This document shows positions 18,137 through 27,985 of a stretch of DNA of 64,000 bases, piece by piece. The DNA is taken from positions 1 through 64,000 of the forward strand of contig BJUT01000011.1 in NCBI GenBank assembly GCA_007988745.1, in the 5' to 3' direction. Source of the DNA: Pseudoalteromonas atlantica. GTDB taxonomy: Bacteria > Pseudomonadota > Gammaproteobacteria > Enterobacterales > Alteromonadaceae. How positions within the stretch are numbered: position 1 is the stretch's first letter; each line of letters starts with the position of its first letter. The position numbers were made by a program, and so were the translations under genes. The notes beneath the pieces are model-generated. The model did not search any database and was not told where the DNA came from. It saw nothing but the letters and a program-made list of their open reading frames with translations.

Positions 18137-19618
18137 TTATTGGTAGTTTTCGTAAATTTTATCGAGCGGCTCCGACAGCCCACTTTCTTGCACTATACGC
18201 ACGTGTTTACGCCTTAATTCCCGCGCACTCGTTACACCACATGAGTGGGCAATTAAGCCAGCACCGTAATGAATATATTTATTATAATTGGCAACTCGCT
18301 GGGCTTTATCTGCAACATTTAACCCACGCTGTAGCCGCTCGTTATGGGTAGTTACACCGGTTGGGCAGGTGTCTTTATTACATTGCATAGCCTGTATACA
18401 GCCTAACGCAAACATATGACCACGAGCAGAAACAACAAAATCAGCACCCAAAGCAAGCGCCCATGCCACCTTAGAGGGCACAATTAACTTACCCGATACA
18501 ATGACTTTAACCCGTCCTGTTAAGCCGTGTTTTTCAAGCATATTAACAACCAGCGGTAAGCTTTCGCGTAGCGGTAAACCTACCGAATCTAATAAGGGTT
18601 GTGGCGCTGCGCCCGTACCGCCATCGGCACTATCAATAGTGATAAAATCCGGTGCTGATTCAAGCCCGCGGTGGTTTATTTCTGCAAATAGCGTTTCTAG
18701 CCATGTGTAATCACCAATAACGGCTTTAAAGCCGGTAGGTTTGCCTGTGGCGTTTCGCACTGTGGCAATCATATCTAATATGTCGCTTGGCTTTTTGATC
18801 TCTGGGTGCCCATTTGGGCTAATTGAATCTTTACCCTCAGGGATGCCCCTTATTTTAGCAATTTCAGCATTAACCTTTTTACCAGGTAACATACCGCCTT
18901 TACCTGGTTTGGCACCTTGGCTTAATTTAAGCTCAAACATTTTTACGTTTTTATGCGCCGCAATTTCTTTAAGTTTATCAATACTTAAATTTCCAAGCTC
19001 GTCACGCACACCATATTTAGCCGTACCAATTTGAAACACCAAATCGGCTCCGCCCTCTAAGTGATAAGGGCTTAACCCGCCTTCACCAGTATTCATCCAG
19101 CAGCCGGCTAATTTTGCCCCTTTTGATAACGCTCTGACAGCCGGTTTTGAGAGCGCACCAAAGCTCATTCCCGATATATTAAACAAGGAGTTAGTGGTGT
19201 ACGGCGTTTTACAATAAGGGCCTAAAGTTACATTACTTGGGTCCAGCGCCTCTTCATCTAAGGTAGGAAAAGCACAGTTCATAAACATCACTGTACCTGT
19301 TACCTCTAAGCTTTGCGTGGAGCCAAATGCAGCGGTACGATCGACATCTTTTGCAGCACGATACACCCAACTGCGCTCTGCTCGGTTAAACGGCATTTCT
19401 TCTCTATCGAGGGCAAAAAAGTACTGCCTAAAAAACTCGCCTTGGCGCTCAAAAAAGTACCTAAAGCGGCCAATAACCGGGTAATTTCGCCTAATTGCAT
19501 GCTTTGTTTGAGTAATATCACGAAAATAAAAAACTATAACGGTAAGTACAATTAATCCTAATGCAACAATAAAAATACTCGCAAATACATCAATACTAAA
19601 AATAATAAAATCGCTCAT
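18137..19618 (-). CDS. FMN-binding glutamate synthase family protein, membrane-anchored
   Basis: Resembles the FMN/synthase domain of glutamate synthase (GltB) without the amidotransferase and C-terminal beta-helix parts. Residues 1-35 form one hydrophobic anchor. After that come GMSFGALSKPAVRALSKGAK near residue 150, GEGGLSPYHLEGGADLVFQI, SADGGTGAAPQPLLDSVGLP near residue 327, and the iron-sulphur-type CIQAMQCNKDTCPTGVTTHN near residue 407. The substrate is not known for this stand-alone family. I chose the ATG at 19618 (SDFIIFSIDV), which follows AGGGGCC and fits the anchor; a longer start at 19681 would cross the upstream terminator. 493 aa. Confidence 0.85.
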   Translation of the reverse strand: MSDFIIFSIDVFASIFIVALGLIVLTVIVFYFRDITQTKHAIRRNYPVIGRFRYFFERQGEFFRQYFFALDREEMPFNRAERSWVYRAAKDVDRTAAFGSTQSLEVTGTVMFMNCAFPTLDEEALDPSNVTLGPYCKTPYTTNSLFNISGMSFGALSKPAVRALSKGAKLAGCWMNTGEGGLSPYHLEGGADLVFQIGTAKYGVRDELGNLSIDKLKEIAAHKNVKMFELKLSQGAKPGKGGMLPGKKVNAEIAKIRGIPEGKDSISPNGHPEIKKPSDILDMIATVRNATGKPTGFKAVIGDYTWLETLFAEINHRGLESAPDFITIDSADGGTGAAPQPLLDSVGLPLRESLPLVVNMLEKHGLTGRVKVIVSGKLIVPSKVAWALALGADFVVSARGHMFALGCIQAMQCNKDTCPTGVTTHNERLQRGLNVADKAQRVANYNKYIHYGAGLIAHSCGVTSARELRRKHVRIVQESGLSEPLDKIYENYQ

Positions 19619-19649
19619 CCAAGGCCCCTTGATGGCTGTTTTTAAAAAT

Positions 19650-19686
19650 AAAAAAGGTGTTGCGTCAAAATGACACAACACCTTTC
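19650..19686 (-). terminator. Terminator of the DUF885 gene
   Basis: AAAGGTGTTG pairs with CAACACCTTT, and inside it GTCA pairs with TGAC around AAA. On the minus strand it ends in TTTTTTATTTTT. It separates the DUF885 gene from the FMN protein gene. Confidence 0.85.
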
Positions 19687-19714
19687 GTTGTTCAAGGTTT
19701 ATACCTTTAGATAA

Positions 19715-21493
19715 TTAGCTTTGTGCGTTTTCAAGCTCAGCTTTTATATACAAACGAACTTGCTCTTCAAGCACTGATAACGGCACTGAACCATGACGCA
19801 ATACTTGATGATGAAACTCACGAATATCAAAACGTGGCCCAAGCGCTTGCTCGGCCTCTGTGCGTAAACGCTTAATAGTCAGCTCGCCAATTTTGTACGA
19901 CAAAGCTTGCCCCGGCCACGAAATATAGCGGTCGGTTTCGGTTTTAACATTGTGTAATGAAAGCGCCGTGTTTTCGCTCATAAAGTTCATAGCGCGCTCG
20001 CGGCTCCAACCGTACATGTGCATACCTGTATCAACCACTAAACGAGCTGCACGCCACATTTCATAGGTTAAACGGCCAAACCGGCTGTATGGGTCTTGGT
20101 AAAAGCCTGCTTCTATACCTAAGTATTCAGAATAAAGCCCCCACCCTTCACCAAAAGCCGAAAGGTAGGCATCACGTCGGTAGCTTGGTAAGTTTTCAAG
20201 CTCTGCATTAAGCGATATTTGTAAATGATGCCCTGGTACGGCTTCGTGTAAGGTCAGCGCCTCTAATACATACAACGGGCGCTTATCTAGCGCATATGTA
20301 TTAACCCAGTAATAACCTGCTTGATCGCTTCGGCTCGAGCCAACATAGCGACCTGTTGTATATTTAGGGGCTATATTTGCAGGTACAGGTGCAACGCCAT
20401 AGGGCATACGTGGCAGTGTATGAAATAACTTAGGCAGCTGCGCGTCCATTTTTTTAGCTATATAAGCAGCTTCTTTTAATAGCTGCTCTGGAGTGGTGGC
20501 GTAAAATTGCGGATCGGTACGTAAAAAGTGGATAAAATCGGCAAACGTGCCTTCAAAGCCTACTTCTTTAATTATTGCCTGCATTTCACTGCGGATACGC
20601 GCCACTTCAGATAACCCCAGCTGATGTATTTCATCAATGCTCATATTTGTGGTGGTGTAATACTGTGCGCGGTTTTTATAAAACGCCTTGCCATTAGGGG
20701 TTTGCGAAATACCAATCGTAGTACGTGCACCCGGCTGATATTGCGTAGTAAAAAATGTTAAATACGCTTTGTAAGAGGCAATAACATCGTTTTTTATGAT
20801 GCGTTTAGCTTTTTGCTGCAACGCTTTAAAGTCGTTTTCACTTAGCCCTGCTGTGTTCGTTTTAAACGGGGAGTAAAAGTCTGACTGTGTTACATCATCT
20901 ACTATGTATGCGCTTATTGAGTCTTCATACCCAGCTAATACCGCTTGTGGCTGAGTAAGCCCCGTTTCGAGCCCCTTTTTCATCCAATGTATATTTTGCT
21001 CAAAAAAGCGCGGCACTTGTTCAAGGCGGGCTAAATACGTTTCTAACTGTTGTGGTTGCTTGTACTGCGAACTATTAATCATATAAGACAAGCTAGAATG
21101 GAACCCATACTCAGAAGTTAGCGGCATGTAGTGCGCATTAAATACATATTCATCAACACTGTTTTGTACTTGCGCACGAATAATACTGAGGTTAATACTG
21201 TTTTCACTTGAAAGCTGGTCGCTATCAATTGCATCTAAACGACTTAATAATGCTGTTTTTTCCTCATATTGCTGCTTTAAAAATTCAGCCGATAAATTAG
21301 GTAATAAATAGCCATCAACCCCTTCAGGCTGAGTGTAGGGATTAACACGTTTGCGGTAATCAACAATACTTTGCGCCACTTGTTCAAATTGTGTGTTTGC
21401 GTTGGGGCTTGTTAATGTACATGCGCTTAGCGTGCCAAAAAGTGATAGCACAAGCAGTGTGCGGCAAATTCGCGGGGGTAAGGAATAATTCAT
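19715..21493 (-). CDS. DUF885 family lipoprotein, probable metallopeptidase-like
   Basis: A 592-aa protein with a lipoprotein signal: basic start, hydrophobic stretch and lipobox LSAC at residues 22-25, so it is likely anchored to a membrane on the periplasmic side. The DUF885 core includes the motif HEAVPGHHLQ near residue 417, an HExxxxH-like metal site, with GEGWGLYSEYLG about 40 residues later. Members are thought to be zinc carboxypeptidase-like enzymes; the substrate is unknown. I chose the ATG at 21493, where the lipoprotein signal begins, over 21526. Confidence 0.85.
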   Translation of the reverse strand: MNYSLPPRICRTLLVLSLFGTLSACTLTSPNANTQFEQVAQSIVDYRKRVNPYTQPEGVDGYLLPNLSAEFLKQQYEEKTALLSRLDAIDSDQLSSENSINLSIIRAQVQNSVDEYVFNAHYMPLTSEYGFHSSLSYMINSSQYKQPQQLETYLARLEQVPRFFEQNIHWMKKGLETGLTQPQAVLAGYEDSISAYIVDDVTQSDFYSPFKTNTAGLSENDFKALQQKAKRIIKNDVIASYKAYLTFFTTQYQPGARTTIGISQTPNGKAFYKNRAQYYTTTNMSIDEIHQLGLSEVARIRSEMQAIIKEVGFEGTFADFIHFLRTDPQFYATTPEQLLKEAAYIAKKMDAQLPKLFHTLPRMPYGVAPVPANIAPKYTTGRYVGSSRSDQAGYYWVNTYALDKRPLYVLEALTLHEAVPGHHLQISLNAELENLPSYRRDAYLSAFGEGWGLYSEYLGIEAGFYQDPYSRFGRLTYEMWRAARLVVDTGMHMYGWSRERAMNFMSENTALSLHNVKTETDRYISWPGQALSYKIGELTIKRLRTEAEQALGPRFDIREFHHQVLRHGSVPLSVLEEQVRLYIKAELENAQS

Positions 21494-21830
21494 TTTAGTT
21501 TTACTTAACCATACAATAGATTTCACAAAACTATCGTAGGCTGAGTAAATAGCAAGACAAATGCGATTAATCTCAATAACACACGCTTAATTGGAGCGGG
21601 TAAAATAAGCTGAATCCGCCTAAATTAAGCTAAATACGTGCTCTTTGATGATAAAATCAGCTATTAGGCAGCAAAAGTAAAAAATTAAGTTCACTAATAC
21701 TGGTTTTTACTTTTAAATAGCCTGCTTAACGATTATTGTAGTAAAAAAATAATAAAGCTTGGATGCATTGCCGCCTCATAGAAGAGTTATTTTAATGTGT
21801 AATTTAATGCGTACTTAGTTGGTAGTTAAA
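21494..21830. other. Intergenic region, 337 bp
   Basis: Divergent promoter region between the DUF885 and GGDEF genes. It is AT-rich with several short A and T runs. I see no RNA gene, riboswitch, convincing operator or repeat, and no clear -35/-10 pair. Confidence 0.4.
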
Positions 21831-22835
21831 ATGATGTTCCATGATTCCATGGCTGTAGCTCAAGAAAAAATGACGAATGTATGCCTGTTTTTAGAACGTC
21901 ATACGCTGCCTCCCTCTCCGTTAAATTACCACGTTGCCTATACCTATATTAGTAAAGTAAATCCTCAGCTAAATAACGCCATAGACGAGGCCATTACTAA
22001 TAAAGCCCAAATTGATAGTATTTTGATTGAGCAGCTCTACTTTGAGTTTTTAAACGAAGGGCATACCACGCAAGTGGCAATGATTAATAACGTAAATGGG
22101 GTTATTGATTCATTGTCGCGCAATGCGCAATCAACCGAAAAACAAATTGTTAGCTTTGCCGGCCAAGTAAGTGAGTGCATGCACACGCTTGATGAGAATA
22201 ATATAGAGCAAAGCCGCCAAGCACTCGATACGTTAAACACCCAATCAGCCACGTTACTTGAGCAACACAAGCACTTTAAACACGAGCTATATAAAGCTAA
22301 AAAGTTACACGAAAAAACCCAAAAACAGCTGGCGCAATTACGTAAGCAGCACATTATTGACTCACAAACGGGGCTGTATAAACGTCATTATTTAACGCAG
22401 CAAACCCAACTATGGAGCAACCAAGACAAATCAATTTGCGCAATTGCTATTCAAATAGATAATTTAGATCATTTTGTAGATAATTACGGCGATATAATTG
22501 GCGAAGTTATTTTGAACAAAGTAGCTAAACAAGTAAAAAAATATGTTTTTCAAAGTGGTTTACCTGGGCGCACAGCAAAGGACCAATTTACCGTATTACT
22601 GCCAGATATAGACCCCGAAACCGCCAATGTTATTGCTGAAAAAGTGCGTAATGGCGTAGAAAAGCTTCGTTTTGTTAGCTCAAAAAGCGGCACTAAGCTG
22701 CCTGGCATTAACTTATCTTTAGGCATAGCGCAGCAACTCAAAAATGATGACTTTAACCAGTTAGCTAAAAAAGCCTCGCAAGCGGCATTTAAAGCACGCT
22801 CACTGGGGCAAAGTAGCTTTACAGCTGGCCACTAG
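21831..22835 (+). CDS. GGDEF-domain protein with a degenerate active site
   Basis: The N-terminal 170 residues are a soluble, mostly helical region with a likely coiled coil at 120-165. They are followed by a GGDEF fold from about DSQTGLYKRHYL. The signature loop is AKDQF (residues 249-253) instead of GGDEF/GGEEF. The metal-binding FxxIND motif is also altered to FVDNYG. Cyclase activity is therefore unlikely; a GTP- or c-di-GMP-sensing or scaffold role is possible (inference). No membrane segment. I used the ATG at 21831 (334 aa); an in-frame TTG at 21819 is also open. Confidence 0.8.
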   Translation: MMFHDSMAVAQEKMTNVCLFLERHTLPPSPLNYHVAYTYISKVNPQLNNAIDEAITNKAQIDSILIEQLYFEFLNEGHTTQVAMINNVNGVIDSLSRNAQSTEKQIVSFAGQVSECMHTLDENNIEQSRQALDTLNTQSATLLEQHKHFKHELYKAKKLHEKTQKQLAQLRKQHIIDSQTGLYKRHYLTQQTQLWSNQDKSICAIAIQIDNLDHFVDNYGDIIGEVILNKVAKQVKKYVFQSGLPGRTAKDQFTVLLPDIDPETANVIAEKVRNGVEKLRFVSSKSGTKLPGINLSLGIAQQLKNDDFNQLAKKASQAAFKARSLGQSSFTAGH

Positions 22836-22930
22836 GTTTTACGCTAAATTACCTGATAAATCATATTCAAATTGCACCTGCAGTATACAATCAAGTACAC
22901 TAGTCTTTATTGCCACGATAGAGACTAACC

Positions 22931-23686
22931 ATGAACGAAACAGAGCAAAAGACCACGCATTTTGGCTATAAAACCGTAGCCGAAAACGATAAAGCCTCAA
23001 TGGTTGCAGACGTATTTCACTCGGTTGCAGCAAAGTACGATGTAATGAACGATTTAATGTCTTTTGGTGTACATCGATTATGGAAACGTCAAACTATAGC
23101 CAGCTCAGGTGTGCGCAAAGGCCACCACGTCCTTGATTTAGCAGGCGGCACTGGCGACCTAACAGCAAAATTTAGCCAACTAGTCGGTGACACCGGCCAA
23201 GTGGTTTTAGGCGATATTAACTCATCAATGTTAAAAGTGGGCCGCGAAAAACTGCACAACTTGGGTTTAGTCGGCAATATCGACTACGTGCAAATGAATG
23301 CCGAAATGCTGCCATTTCCAGATAACAGCTTTGATGTGATCACGATTGCCTTTGGCCTACGTAATGTAACCGATAAAGACAAAGCTCTTCGCTCTATGTA
23401 CCGTATATTAAAGCCAGGTGGACGTTTATTAGTATTAGAGTTTTCCAAACCTGAGCATGAAATTTTAAGTAAAGCGTACGATTTTTACTCGTTCAATCTA
23501 TTACCAACTATGGGTAAAGTAGTGGCGAACGATAGCGAGTCATACCAATACTTAGCTGAGTCGATTCGTATGCACCCAGACCAAGAAACCTTAAAAGCAA
23601 TGATGGAAGAAGCAGGCTTTGAACAAACAACGTATCAAAACCTAACCGGTGGTATTGTTGCACTGCACCGTGGTTTTAAATATTAA
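22931..23686 (+). CDS. ubiE: Ubiquinone/menaquinone methyltransferase UbiE
   Basis: SAM-dependent C-methyltransferase of ubiquinone and menaquinone synthesis. The 251-aa protein shows [20 protein letters not shown] at the start, the SAM motif [12 protein letters not shown] near residue 67, and [20 protein letters not shown] near residue 138, a UbiE hallmark. It is the first gene of ubiE-ubiJ-ubiB, the conserved gammaproteobacterial order, with 11 bp before ubiJ. Confidence 0.96.
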   Translation: MNETEQKTTHFGYKTVAENDKASMVADVFHSVAAKYDVMNDLMSFGVHRLWKRQTIASSGVRKGHHVLDLAGGTGDLTAKFSQLVGDTGQVVLGDINSSMLKVGREKLHNLGLVGNIDYVQMNAEMLPFPDNSFDVITIAFGLRNVTDKDKALRSMYRILKPGGRLLVLEFSKPEHEILSKAYDFYSFNLLPTMGKVVANDSESYQYLAESIRMHPDQETLKAMMEEAGFEQTTYQNLTGGIVALHRGFKY

Positions 23687-23697
23687 GGCAGGCAGTT

Positions 23698-24381
23698 ATG
23701 GCGTTTGAGCAAAAAAGCGAGCAAGTGGTCGCAGCAAAACCCGATTCGCAGTTTTTTATGTTACCTAATTTTGTACTTTCGCTTATAGAGCGAGTGCTTA
23801 ATAAGGTACTGCAACTCGACGCCACCTTAATAGATAAGCTCAGTGCCGTTAAGCACAAACCATTAAAGGTCGAAATCCGCAATTGGCAGCAGCAAATAGT
23901 ATTAACCTTTGATGGTAAACTATTACACCTTTACAGTGCCAGCGATGAAGATAGCGCAGAGTGTATGATCAGCGCAGATATAGATACACTTATGGCGCTT
24001 AAAGACCCAGCCATGCTTACACAGCTCATTCGTCAAGATAAGCTAGACCTGCAAGGCGACTTAAACGTCGCTCAGGCGTACAGCGCCGCATTTTCTGGGC
24101 TAGATATAGATTGGCCTGAGCAACTATCGCACTATATTGGCGATGCGCCCGCACAACAACTTTACATACAGCTAAACGCTTTACGCAGTAAAGAGCGTAA
24201 AGCGCGTCAGCAAATTAGCACCACATTAACCAGCCTATGCCAAGATGAGCTCGCTGTAACTATTCACCCTTTAGAGCTTGAACAATTTAAACAACAAAAC
24301 CGAGTGTTAAAAGGGCAAGTGGCCGCTATTGAACAACGCATAAATGCATTAATCAACTCTTCTAACACCAACAGCCGCTAA
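23698..24381 (+). CDS. ubiJ: Ubiquinone biosynthesis accessory factor UbiJ (SCP2 domain)
   Basis: A lipid-binding scaffold that helps the soluble Ubi complex handle hydrophobic intermediates. The 227-aa product has an SCP2-like domain at about residues 15-120, including LTFDGKLLHLYSASDEDSAE and DLQGDLNVAQAYSAAFSGLD. A C-terminal helix with a probable coiled coil follows (KQQNRVLKGQVAAIEQRINA). Sequence is poorly conserved, so the position between ubiE and ubiB is strong support. Confidence 0.92.
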   Translation: MAFEQKSEQVVAAKPDSQFFMLPNFVLSLIERVLNKVLQLDATLIDKLSAVKHKPLKVEIRNWQQQIVLTFDGKLLHLYSASDEDSAECMISADIDTLMALKDPAMLTQLIRQDKLDLQGDLNVAQAYSAAFSGLDIDWPEQLSHYIGDAPAQQLYIQLNALRSKERKARQQISTTLTSLCQDELAVTIHPLELEQFKQQNRVLKGQVAAIEQRINALINSSNTNSR

Positions 24382-24390
24382 GGATTTTTT

Positions 24391-25995
24391 GTGTCGACTG
24401 CTCGATTGTATTACATCACTAAAACATTACTTAGCTACGGATTAGATGAGTTAATACCAAAACAAAAAATACCTTGGTACGCTAAAATTGCGCGTGGTAG
24501 CTTGTTTTGGTTACGTAACCAGCACAAAAATAAGCCCGCGGGCTTGCGCCTGCGCTTAGCCTTGCAAGAGCTTGGCCCTGTGTGGATTAAGTTTGGCCAA
24601 ATGCTTTCTACCCGCCGAGACTTACTTCCTCACGACATTGCGTTAGAGCTTGCTTTTTTGCAAGACCAAGTCGAGCCTTTTGAGGGCGAACTTGCCCAAA
24701 AAATAATTGAAAAAGCGCTCGAAATTAGCGATATAAGCCAGTTATTTAGTGAGTTTTCGCAAACCCCATTGGCCTCAGCGTCTATTGCACAAGTGCATAC
24801 TGCTAAGCTAGTTGATGCCCATAACAATACCCAAGATGTTGTTATAAAAGTGATTAGGCCAAACATAAAAACACAAATTAATGCCGACTTAGCACTTATG
24901 GAAAAGCTCGCTAAAGTACTTGCCAATGTACACAGCGAAGCAAAAAGGTTACGCCCTGTCGAGGTGGTGAAAGAGTATAAAAAAACCTTGTTAGATGAGC
25001 TCGATTTAATGCGCGAAGGCGCAAATGGCATACAACTTAAGCGTAACTTTGAAGGCTCTGATTCGTTATATATCCCGGCTGTTTATAGCGATTATAGCCG
25101 CAGTAACGTTTTGGTTATGGAGCGTATTTACGGAATCCCGGTCTCAGATACTGAGTCGTTAATTGCGCAAAATACCAATATGAAATTACTCGCTGAGCGC
25201 GGTGTAGAAGTGTTTTTTACGCAAGTATTTAGAGACAGTTTTTTTCATGCTGATATGCACCCTGGCAATATATTTGTCTCTCGCGAGCACCCTGAAAACC
25301 CCATGTATATTGGTATCGACTGTGGCATTGTTGGCACATTAAACAAAGAAGATAAACGCTATCTCGCTGAAAACTTTATCGCCTTTTTTAATCGTGACTA
25401 CCGCCAAGTTGCTCAGCTACATGTTGACTCGGGCTGGGTTCCACCTGATACCAGCATAGAAGAGTTTGAATTTGCAATTCGTACCGTGTGCGAACCTATA
25501 TTTAATAAGCCGCTGGCTGAGATATCGTTTGGCCATGTACTCGTTAATTTATTTAACACCGCACGCCGCTTTAACATGCAAGTACAGCCGCAGTTAGTAT
25601 TATTACAAAAAACGTTATTATACGTTGAGGGCTTAGGGCGTCAGCTTTATCCTCAGCTTGATTTGTGGAAAACCGCTAAGCCATTTTTAGAAGATTGGGT
25701 AAAACAACAAGTTGGACCGTTATCAGTAATGAAACAAATGTATGCTAACTTGCCATTTTGGGCTGAAAAAATGCCAGAACTACCTGATTTAATTTATCAA
25801 AATTTAAAACGTAGTCCGCAAATACAGCATTCTCAGCCAAGTAAAGTGTCACACAAAGCGCTAGTACTTAGCCTATTTGGCAGTGCTACACTGATTGTAT
25901 CGGCACTGTGTTATCTGCAGCACGACCTCATAGCGGCAGGCGTAACATTAGCAGCGTCTGCAATTAGCTTTATTGTGGCGTGGCGTAACACATAA
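24391..25995 (+). CDS. ubiB: Ubiquinone biosynthesis regulatory kinase-like UbiB
   Basis: Atypical ABC1/ADCK kinase-like ATPase needed for ubiquinone synthesis. The KxGQ motif is in [20 protein letters not shown] near residue 68, the Ala-rich nucleotide loop is [11 protein letters not shown] near residue 128, and the catalytic loop HADMHPGN is near residue 288, followed by IGIDCGIVG. Two hydrophobic helices at about residues 485-532 anchor it to the inner membrane. Translation starts at a GTG (24391) after AAGGA. 534 aa. Confidence 0.95.
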   Translation: MSTARLYYITKTLLSYGLDELIPKQKIPWYAKIARGSLFWLRNQHKNKPAGLRLRLALQELGPVWIKFGQMLSTRRDLLPHDIALELAFLQDQVEPFEGELAQKIIEKALEISDISQLFSEFSQTPLASASIAQVHTAKLVDAHNNTQDVVIKVIRPNIKTQINADLALMEKLAKVLANVHSEAKRLRPVEVVKEYKKTLLDELDLMREGANGIQLKRNFEGSDSLYIPAVYSDYSRSNVLVMERIYGIPVSDTESLIAQNTNMKLLAERGVEVFFTQVFRDSFFHADMHPGNIFVSREHPENPMYIGIDCGIVGTLNKEDKRYLAENFIAFFNRDYRQVAQLHVDSGWVPPDTSIEEFEFAIRTVCEPIFNKPLAEISFGHVLVNLFNTARRFNMQVQPQLVLLQKTLLYVEGLGRQLYPQLDLWKTAKPFLEDWVKQQVGPLSVMKQMYANLPFWAEKMPELPDLIYQNLKRSPQIQHSQPSKVSHKALVLSLFGSATLIVSALCYLQHDLIAAGVTLAASAISFIVAWRNT

Positions 25996-26074
25996 ACTAA
26001 GTGCTATTTATGCCACAGGGCGTATAATTAGTACTTAAAATAAACATTTAAGCATTTATCAGTTGGAGATAACC

Positions 26075-26329
26075 ATGGGGTTAGGTGGCATTAGTATTTG
26101 GCAATTATTGATTGTTTTAGCGATTATCGTACTTCTTTTTGGTACTAAAAAACTACGCGGCATGGGTGGTGATTTAGGCGGTGCAGTAAAAGGGTTTAAA
26201 AAAGCCATGTCTGATGATCAAACTAAAGAGACTGAAAGCGAAAAAGCAGAGCAAATCCAAGAGTCTCAAAAAGCAGCGCCAACACAGACACAAAGCACTG
26301 AAAAAACCAAAGACGATACTAAGGTTTAA
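26075..26329 (+). CDS. tatA: Twin-arginine translocase subunit TatA
   Basis: Pore-forming subunit that moves folded proteins across the inner membrane. The 84-aa protein has a short transmembrane helix ([18 protein letters not shown]), then an amphipathic helix ([20 protein letters not shown]) and an acidic tail. The ATG at 26075 follows TTGGAGATAACC. An in-frame TTG at 26063 is part of that ribosome site and not the start. First gene of tatABC. Confidence 0.95.
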   Translation: MGLGGISIWQLLIVLAIIVLLFGTKKLRGMGGDLGGAVKGFKKAMSDDQTKETESEKAEQIQESQKAAPTQTQSTEKTKDDTKV

Positions 26330-26334
26330 GCAAT

Positions 26335-26664
26335 ATGGGAATGTGGGAGCTCGTTGTTGTTTTTATTGTTGGCCTAGTGGTACTTGGCCCTGAGCGGTTA
26401 CCGGTTGCCATTCGCACCGTAATGCGCTGGGTAAAAACCGTTAAGTCGATGGCCAACTCAGTTAAAGCAGAAGTGAGTGAAGAGCTACGCATACACGAGC
26501 TTCACGAAAACCTAAAAAAAGCAGAGCAACAAGAGCTTAAAGATTTAAGCCCTGAGCTACAACAATCGGTTGATGAACTGCAAAAAGCAGCGCAGTCGGT
26601 TACTCATAGCTATAAAAACACTTCAAGCACGTCATCTAACGAACAACTCGATGAAAAAAAGTGA
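26335..26664 (+). CDS. tatB: Twin-arginine translocase subunit TatB
   Basis: Forms the Tat receptor complex with TatC. The 109-aa protein begins MGMWELVVVFIVGLVVLGPE, giving the TatB transmembrane helix with the conserved Glu near residue 8 and the LGPERLPVAIR hinge. A long charged helix follows (KAEVSEELRIHELHENLKKA). It lies 5 bp after tatA and 48 bp before tatC. Confidence 0.95.
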   Translation: MGMWELVVVFIVGLVVLGPERLPVAIRTVMRWVKTVKSMANSVKAEVSEELRIHELHENLKKAEQQELKDLSPELQQSVDELQKAAQSVTHSYKNTSSTSSNEQLDEKK

Positions 26665-26712
26665 AATTAATTCCCCTATTTGTGGTCAACTTATTACGTG
26701 GTATAAAAAATA

Positions 26713-27453
26713 ATGTCTGAACAAGCTAAATCAGGGTTCGTCGCTCACTTAATTGAGCTGCGCGATCGGCTTATTAAATCACTTTTTAGTATTTTAGTGA
26801 TATTTATTGGCCTAGTGTATTTTGCCAATGATATATATGAGTTTGTAGCCGCCCCTTTAGTCGCACATTTACCAAGCACTGCCACTATGATAGCTACCGA
26901 TGTTACGGCACCGTTTTTTGCACCGTTTAAGCTAACGCTATTTGTCGCCTTGTTTGGCTCTATTCCGTGGATATTGCATCAAATTTGGGGATTTATAGCA
27001 CCTGGCTTATACCAACACGAAAAACGCATGCTAATGCCAATTTTGGCCTCGAGTATTTTGCTATTTTATGGCGGTATCGCTTTTTGCTACTTTATAGTGC
27101 TTCCTATTATATTAGGCTTTTTTACTAGTGTAGGGCCGCAAATGATGACCCTAGCACCGGATATTAGTAGCTATTTAGGATTTGTACTTAAGCTATTTTT
27201 TGCATTTGGTGTGGCGTTTGAAATACCCGTAGCCATAATGTTGCTATGTTGGAGTGGCGCTACAACCACGCAGAGTTTAAAGCAAAAACGCCCTTATATT
27301 GTGGTTGGTGTATTTGTTGTGGCGATGTTTTTAACACCGCCCGATGTGTTATCACAAACACTATTAGCACTTCCTATGCTGCTTTTATTTGAGCTAGGGT
27401 TAATTTTAGCGAAATTTTATAGCGCTAAAGAACAACAGGAATCTGAGGAATAA
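26713..27453 (+). CDS. tatC: Twin-arginine translocase subunit TatC
   Basis: Receptor for twin-arginine signal peptides. The 246-aa protein has six transmembrane helices and the signatures HLIELRDRLIKS at residues 11-22, a conserved FxxPF-like TAPFFAPFKL near residue 76, and WGFIAPGLYQHEKR near residue 90. MFLTPPDVLSQ lies near residue 205. The downstream gene starts two bases after its stop, showing one operon. Confidence 0.96.
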   Translation: MSEQAKSGFVAHLIELRDRLIKSLFSILVIFIGLVYFANDIYEFVAAPLVAHLPSTATMIATDVTAPFFAPFKLTLFVALFGSIPWILHQIWGFIAPGLYQHEKRMLMPILASSILLFYGGIAFCYFIVLPIILGFFTSVGPQMMTLAPDISSYLGFVLKLFFAFGVAFEIPVAIMLLCWSGATTTQSLKQKRPYIVVGVFVVAMFLTPPDVLSQTLLALPMLLLFELGLILAKFYSAKEQQESEE

Positions 27454-27454
27454 A

Positions 27455-27985
27455 ATGAAAAAACAACTACTCTCACTACTGGTTTTACTAAGCGCACCGA
27501 CGTTTGCAGCGCAAGAAATTAACGTGCAAGCTTTGCAAGCATGTAGCTTTATTGAAAACGACTTTAACCGTTTACTATGTTATGACAACACAGTGGCAGG
27601 TAAACCACTTACTAAGCCTAGTGAGAAAAAAACCCTTACCCCACCAAAAGCCGTAACCAATGTATCGCCAAACGTAAGTGCACCTGTTGCAGCTGTTTCT
27701 AAAGCAGCGCCTGCTGCTAAAGCAGATGATTTTGGCCTTGAGCATAAAGAGCTCACTAAAGATAAAGACGAAAATATCACAGCGTCAGTATCATCAGTTA
27801 GAAAAGCCCCTTATGGCGAGCTCATTATTACCCTTGATAACGATCAGCAATGGCGTCAAATTGGTTCTGACAGTCTTAAATTAAAAGAGTCAGACACAGT
27901 AGTTATTAGCCGCGGTGTATTTAATTCTTTTTTACTTCGTAAAGATGGTCAAAACCGCTCAATCCGTGTGAAGCGCACTCAGTAA
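27455..27985 (+). CDS. Secreted protein of unknown function in the tat operon
   Basis: A 176-aa protein with a signal peptide of about 18 residues ending TFA. The mature start has ACSFIENDFNRLLCYDNTVAG, with two cysteines. This resembles the cysteine module found at the front of VasI/TagO-type periplasmic proteins. A low-complexity Ala/Pro/Lys linker (residues 45-85) leads to a small strand-rich domain ending VFNSFLLRKDGQNRSIRVKR. It starts right after tatC and its stop overlaps the tatD start as TAATG. Function unknown; a similar gene occurs at this place in relatives as far as I recall. Confidence 0.75.
   Translation: MKKQLLSLLVLLSAPTFAAQEINVQALQACSFIENDFNRLLCYDNTVAGKPLTKPSEKKTLTPPKAVTNVSPNVSAPVAAVSKAAPAAKADDFGLEHKELTKDKDENITASVSSVRKAPYGELIITLDNDQQWRQIGSDSLKLKESDTVVISRGVFNSFLLRKDGQNRSIRVKRTQ

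Noticed and set aside
18124..18145. TACCAATA/TATTGGTA as an operator
   Set aside because: It lies over a stop codon between convergent genes next to a terminator, so a transcript-end hairpin is more likely.
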